A stretch of 64,000 nucleotides of DNA. It comes from Mytilus galloprovincialis. Taxonomy: Eukaryota > Mollusca > Bivalvia > Mytilida > Mytilidae. A program made the position numbers and the translations under genes. The stretch covers positions 34,066,321 through 34,130,320 of the forward strand of contig NC_134851.1 of assembly GCF_965363235.1 (NCBI RefSeq), given 5' to 3'. Every line of letters begins with the position of its first letter. The first letter of the stretch is position 1. The notes under the pieces were generated by a model that saw only the letters and a list, made by a program, of their open reading frames with translations, did not search any database and had not been told where the DNA came from. Below, piece by piece: positions 62,801-64,000 of this stretch.

Positions 62801-63401
62801 AAACGAAAAACAGACAAACAGACAAACAATAGTACACATGACACAACATAGAAAACTAAAGAATAAGCAGCACGAACCCCACCAAAAACTAGGGGTAATC
62901 TCATGTGCTCCGGAAGGGTAAGCAGATCTTGCTCCACATGTGGCACATGTGTAACACATGCCGCTAATGAGTTGAAACACAACCATGTATCACTCAACAA
63001 AATACGTGATGAGCAATAAAAATTCCTTAATGAAATTATGCATGTTAATTGTATTATTAAAGATTTCCTACTACAAATATTATACTACTGTACTAATAAG
63101 TTCTTACCGCGATATTGTATGCCAGTTTGACCTGCTTGACTAACATTTCCATCCAGATTAGGTACACCATTAGATACATTACACACGTAAATACCATCGA
63201 CTTCATTTGTTGTCTTGCTCTGATGTGTTTTTATGATAAGTTTACCTTCTCGTGTTCCATGAATATAACGAATGTGTTCATTGAATTCTGATTTGTGTTG
63301 CCAATCATAAAATATATAGTTGTCTGGTTTACCGTTGGGAATGCAATGAAGTGATATGCTTTGTTCTGAAATTGTGTAGGTTACTTTAACATCTGGTGGA
63401 T
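50611..63401 (-). CDS. Gene 2 (5' partial): Ig/FN3 transmembrane receptor with ITIM-bearing tail, 9 exons in window
   Basis: Join (minus strand): 63401-63108, 62502-62182, 61358-61068, 60391-60275, 59430-59403, 57730-57696, 57067-56915, 52275-52211, 50850-50611. All introns are GT-AG and every phase fits (entry 1, then 1, 1, 1, 1, 2, 1, 1, 0). Total 1544 bp, 513 residues in the window. Order: Ig domain, second Ig-like domain, fibronectin III domain, membrane helix, long tail. The tail holds LNYADI (ITIM consensus), TIYTDI (ITSM-like), SLYQSV, EDEYAM, LDYPIA and FIYVDG. By family knowledge such tails recruit SH2-domain phosphatases or adaptors; this points to an inhibitory or adhesion receptor. 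The signal peptide and first domains lie beyond base 64000. Intron 7 holds PLE copy d. Exon 7 could also read through to a stop 48 bases on, giving a short tail without the ITIM. Confidence 0.8.
50851..52210 (-). other. Gene 2 intron 8
   Basis: A+T-rich; a fragment of the copy-a PLE tail at 52030-52100 (plus; AGTTGTCTCATTGGCAATCA). No exon seen. Confidence 0.5.
52211..52275 (-). CDS. Gene 2 exon, 65 bp
   Basis: Acceptor TAATCATTCTAG, donor GTAAACATT; phase 1 to 0; encodes RSLQCALLQRGEEQVVEPQS and a Lys. Chosen because it is the only piece found that links phase 1 (exon 7) with phase 0 (last exon). Confidence 0.6.
52276..53910 (-). other. Gene 2 intron 7, part downstream of the PLE
   Basis: No exon supported; near 53640-53890 several TAGTACTG and AGTACC words recur, also present at 56740-56870 on the other side of the PLE. 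Confidence 0.45.
53911..56664 (-). mobile_element. Near-intact Penelope-like element (copy d)
   Basis: Two overlapping minus-strand frames (56664-55519, 381 codons; 55655-54222, 477 codons) are one protein broken by a single extra base near 55540, just after VVVPADKAPNN. Order: a GIY-YIG endonuclease remnant (EDYWIRQLGTATPYGCNDKI), a PRRRRSHGHRHY stretch, a CTC motif (SKPPDCTCASSK), then the RT: DLPSLYWIPKLHK, motif A FDFSTLYTSIPH, GIPMGTNCAPLLADLFLYYY, catalytic RYIDDVLSL, DKRDDFSFPIVNFPFL and YGVYISQLIRYSRAC. DxxxLYTxIP and the x-Y-x-DD box are PLE hallmarks. The endonuclease precedes the RT, as in the permuted Naiad-like group, but its GIY and YIG strands are missing. The 3' tail (54165-53911) is shared with copy c and many solo repeats. 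It sits in intron 7 of gene 2 in sense orientation. Confidence 0.9.
56666..56821 (-). repeat. Duplicated gene 2 exon start and intron, with 59-bp tandem
   Basis: 56666-56738 is identical to 57710-57782, covering the acceptor and GPEDEYA of the 35-bp exon. An inner 59-bp piece starting AGGTATGTCATTATTTCATA is repeated in tandem at 56704 and 56763. Confidence 0.9.
56915..57067 (-). CDS. Gene 2 exon: tail with three tyrosine motifs
   Basis: 153 bp, phase 1 to 1, acceptor TTAATTTCAAG, donor GTAAAATAG (moderate). SSVENSLYQSVEFLNPEIRR, EEELDYPIASSS and NQLYQMQMQDY. Being symmetrical it is a possible cassette. Confidence 0.7.
57068..57695 (-). other. Gene 2 intron 6
   Basis: No further exon; ordinary A+T-rich sequence. 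Confidence 0.5.
57696..57730 (-). CDS. Gene 2 microexon, 35 bp, EDEYAM motif
   Basis: Acceptor TATAATTTCAG, donor GTAAAACA; phase 2 to 1; encodes GPEDEYAMDNQ with an acidic tyrosine site. With the 28-bp exon it makes 63 bp, so both can be skipped in frame. The acceptor side and the first 21 exon bases are duplicated at 56666-56738. Confidence 0.7.
57731..59402 (-). other. Gene 2 intron 5
   Basis: Contains the repeat at 58317-58593. Nothing else supported. Confidence 0.5.
58317..58593 (+). repeat. Bivalve interspersed repeat (ACAAGAATGTGTC type)
   Basis: Begins ACAAGAATGTGTCTATATTT, has GCCCCACTCGCACAATTATG, ACATGTGTACTAAGTTTCAT and a purine-rich end GACAGACGGACGAACGAGCG. Recognised as a common mollusc repeat; no coding capacity. 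Confidence 0.75.
59403..59430 (-). CDS. Gene 2 microexon, 28 bp
   Basis: Acceptor TTTTTTACAG, donor GTATGTTGCC; phase 1 to 2; encodes KQSFGTNS. Its odd length is balanced by the next microexon. Confidence 0.65.
59431..60274 (-). other. Gene 2 intron 4
   Basis: Holds a short reverse-transcriptase fragment (see 59865-60060) and no host exon. Confidence 0.5.
59865..60060 (+). mobile_element. PLE-type RT fragment
   Basis: The plus strand reads LKSGVLIISLDDKRDDIDSI, IPFLCIPIFSPALAYGPIS, a degenerate version of the DKRDDF...VNFPFL...PAYGVYIS stretch of the PLEs in this window. Only this part remains. Confidence 0.6.
60275..60391 (-). CDS. Gene 2 exon: transmembrane helix
   Basis: 117 bp, phase 1 to 1, acceptor TTTATCCAG, donor GTAAATAG. 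Leads with ISQEESTIHTK, then a hydrophobic stretch LITLPVFTTIGLCLTIGIGI and basic YLYTKQK. Confidence 0.8.
60392..61067 (-). other. Gene 2 intron 3
   Basis: No repeat or exon recognised. Confidence 0.5.
61068..61358 (-). CDS. Gene 2 exon: fibronectin type III domain
   Basis: 291 bp, phase 1 to 1, acceptor ACATTTACAG, donor GTAAGTGTT. PEPPSNVSVTTTGQVAIVSW, PGFNGGFVQEFVLELE, YSIDNLIPNTAYFICIYSRN and EIGDSNKS follow the classic FN3 pattern. Confidence 0.85.
61359..62181 (-). other. Gene 2 intron 2
   Basis: No repeat or exon recognised. Confidence 0.5.
62182..62502 (-). CDS. Gene 2 exon: second Ig-like domain
   Basis: 321 bp, phase 1 to 1, acceptor TCTATTCCAG, donor GTAAGTACC. SPIFVADNTPVKVGQFGKI at the start and TTYMVEACNKIGCNYFDVRV at the end are Ig-like. 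The usual strand B cysteine is missing; the two cysteines sit six apart near the end, so the fold may lack the core disulphide. Confidence 0.75.
62503..63107 (-). other. Gene 2 intron 1 of the window
   Basis: Occupied in part by a solo PLE tail (62765-62965). Confidence 0.5.
62765..62965 (-). repeat. Solo 3' tail of the copy-d PLE family
   Basis: Minus strand: CACATGTGGAGCAAGATCTG, TTACCCTTCCGGAGCACATG, TTTTTGGTGGGGTTCGTGCT and TTTAGTTTTCTATGTTGTGT. Close to the tail of copy d, with no RT. Confidence 0.85.
63108..63401 (-). CDS. Gene 2 exon: Ig domain
   Basis: 294 bp, phase 1 to 1, acceptor CATTTACAG, donor GTAAGAAC. PPDVKVTYTI, cysteine in ISLHCIPNG, tryptophan in YDWQHK, and EVDGIYVCNVSNG with the D-x-x-Y-x-C motif. 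Confidence 0.85.
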
Positions 63402-64000
63402 CTGTAAATGTAAAATAGATGTTAGTCATGAATGAATAAACAGGTTCCCCGTTTCCTTTCTCAATTTTAGGATAAGTTGTAAGAATTCTGAACATATTCA
63501 TAGAATTACCCTGACTACAAACAAACTGTCAAACGAGTGGGAGGTTTATCTAGCTCAATCCAAGTTTAACCCAACATTTTCGTGGGAAAAAGAAAAAGAA
63601 AAAAAGGCAAATAATAGTACAAAAGACACACCATGAAATCAAGTCAGGAATATGACGGTAATTCTATGAGCAACACGACGGGTATCGTATGTAGAGCAGG
63701 ATCTGCATACCCTTCGGGAGTACTTAAGATCACCTCTTGTTTTGGTGGGGTTCCAGTGTTGACTTGAGTAATCATTGATATGTTCATAATGATATTAAAC
63801 TGTTAACAAAATTTTTAATTTTTGAAATACTTAGGCTTTTCTACCTCAGGAATAGATTACCTTGACTGTATTTGGCAAAACTTTTAGGAATTTGTGGTCC
63901 TCAATGCTCTTCAACTTCGTAATTTTTATTTGGCCTTTTAAACATTTTCTTATTCGAGCATCACTGATGAGTCTTTTGTAGACGAAACGCGCGTCTGGCG
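63402..64000. other. Gene 2 upstream intron with repeats
   Basis: Contains a solo PLE tail (63668-63762, plus; CAACACGACGGGTATCGTAT, GATCTGCATACCCTTCGGGA) and, from about 63838 to the window end, the mussel satellite in reverse orientation (CTCAATGCTCTTCAACTTCG, GATGAGTCTTTTGTAGACGA). Confidence 0.75.
63838..64000 (-). repeat. Mussel satellite, reverse orientation, cut by window end
   Basis: Same family as 3418-3950 and 47650-48638, here on the minus strand, diverged. It runs past the end of the window. Confidence 0.85.

Overview
This window looks like nuclear DNA of a bivalve mollusc, most likely a marine mussel (Mytilus or a close relative). It is AT-rich, has no operon-like gene packing, and carries spliced genes with GT-AG introns. 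It is full of repeats I recognise as typical of mussels: the satellite ending in a GACGAAACGCGCGTCTGGCG-like core, the 3' tail reading TTGTCTCATTGGCACTC, and the CTCACCTGGCCCGAAGG element. The species call rests on recognition, not on a search. No rRNA, tRNA or CRISPR array was noticed; tRNAs were not screened exhaustively.

Two host genes can be rebuilt, both on the minus strand and both absent as long ORFs because their exons are 28 to 321 bp. Gene 1 (16806-30022) is complete: six coding exons whose phases all agree give a 325-residue type I membrane protein with signal peptide, V-type Ig domain, a second Cys-rich Ig-like domain, one membrane helix and a short tail. Gene 2 (50611-63401, 5' end beyond the window) has nine exons, again all in phase. 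They give two Ig-like domains, a fibronectin III domain, a membrane helix and a tail of about 175 residues carrying one consensus ITIM (LNYADI), an ITSM-like site (TIYTDI) and other tyrosine motifs. Two microexons (28 and 35 bp) together make 63 bp and could be skipped without loss of frame. The pair suggests a cluster of immune-type or adhesion receptors.

Layout. 1-5.1 kb: a decayed LINE (minus strand) interrupted by satellite. 5.1-17 kb: three diverged copies (A, B, C) of a segment holding the 3' end of gene 1. Copy A carries a second, differently ending terminal exon and a Penelope-like element (PLE) insertion. 17-30 kb: gene 1, its introns holding a second PLE with tandem 3' tails. 30-36.6 kb: intergenic DNA. 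36.6-40.8 kb: a 4.1-kb element with terminal inverted repeats built of AGTTCTA words, TA flanks and nested tandem repeats. 43.0-44.3 kb: a widespread bivalve repeat. 47.5-50.6 kb: a decayed PLE split by satellite. 50.6-63.4 kb: gene 2, with a near-intact PLE (one frameshift) in its largest intron, fused in frame to a duplicated piece of a gene 2 exon.

The PLEs carry a GIY-YIG-like endonuclease remnant in front of the reverse transcriptase rather than behind it, as in the permuted (Naiad-like) PLE group. Many solo repeats in the window are the detached 3' tails of these families.
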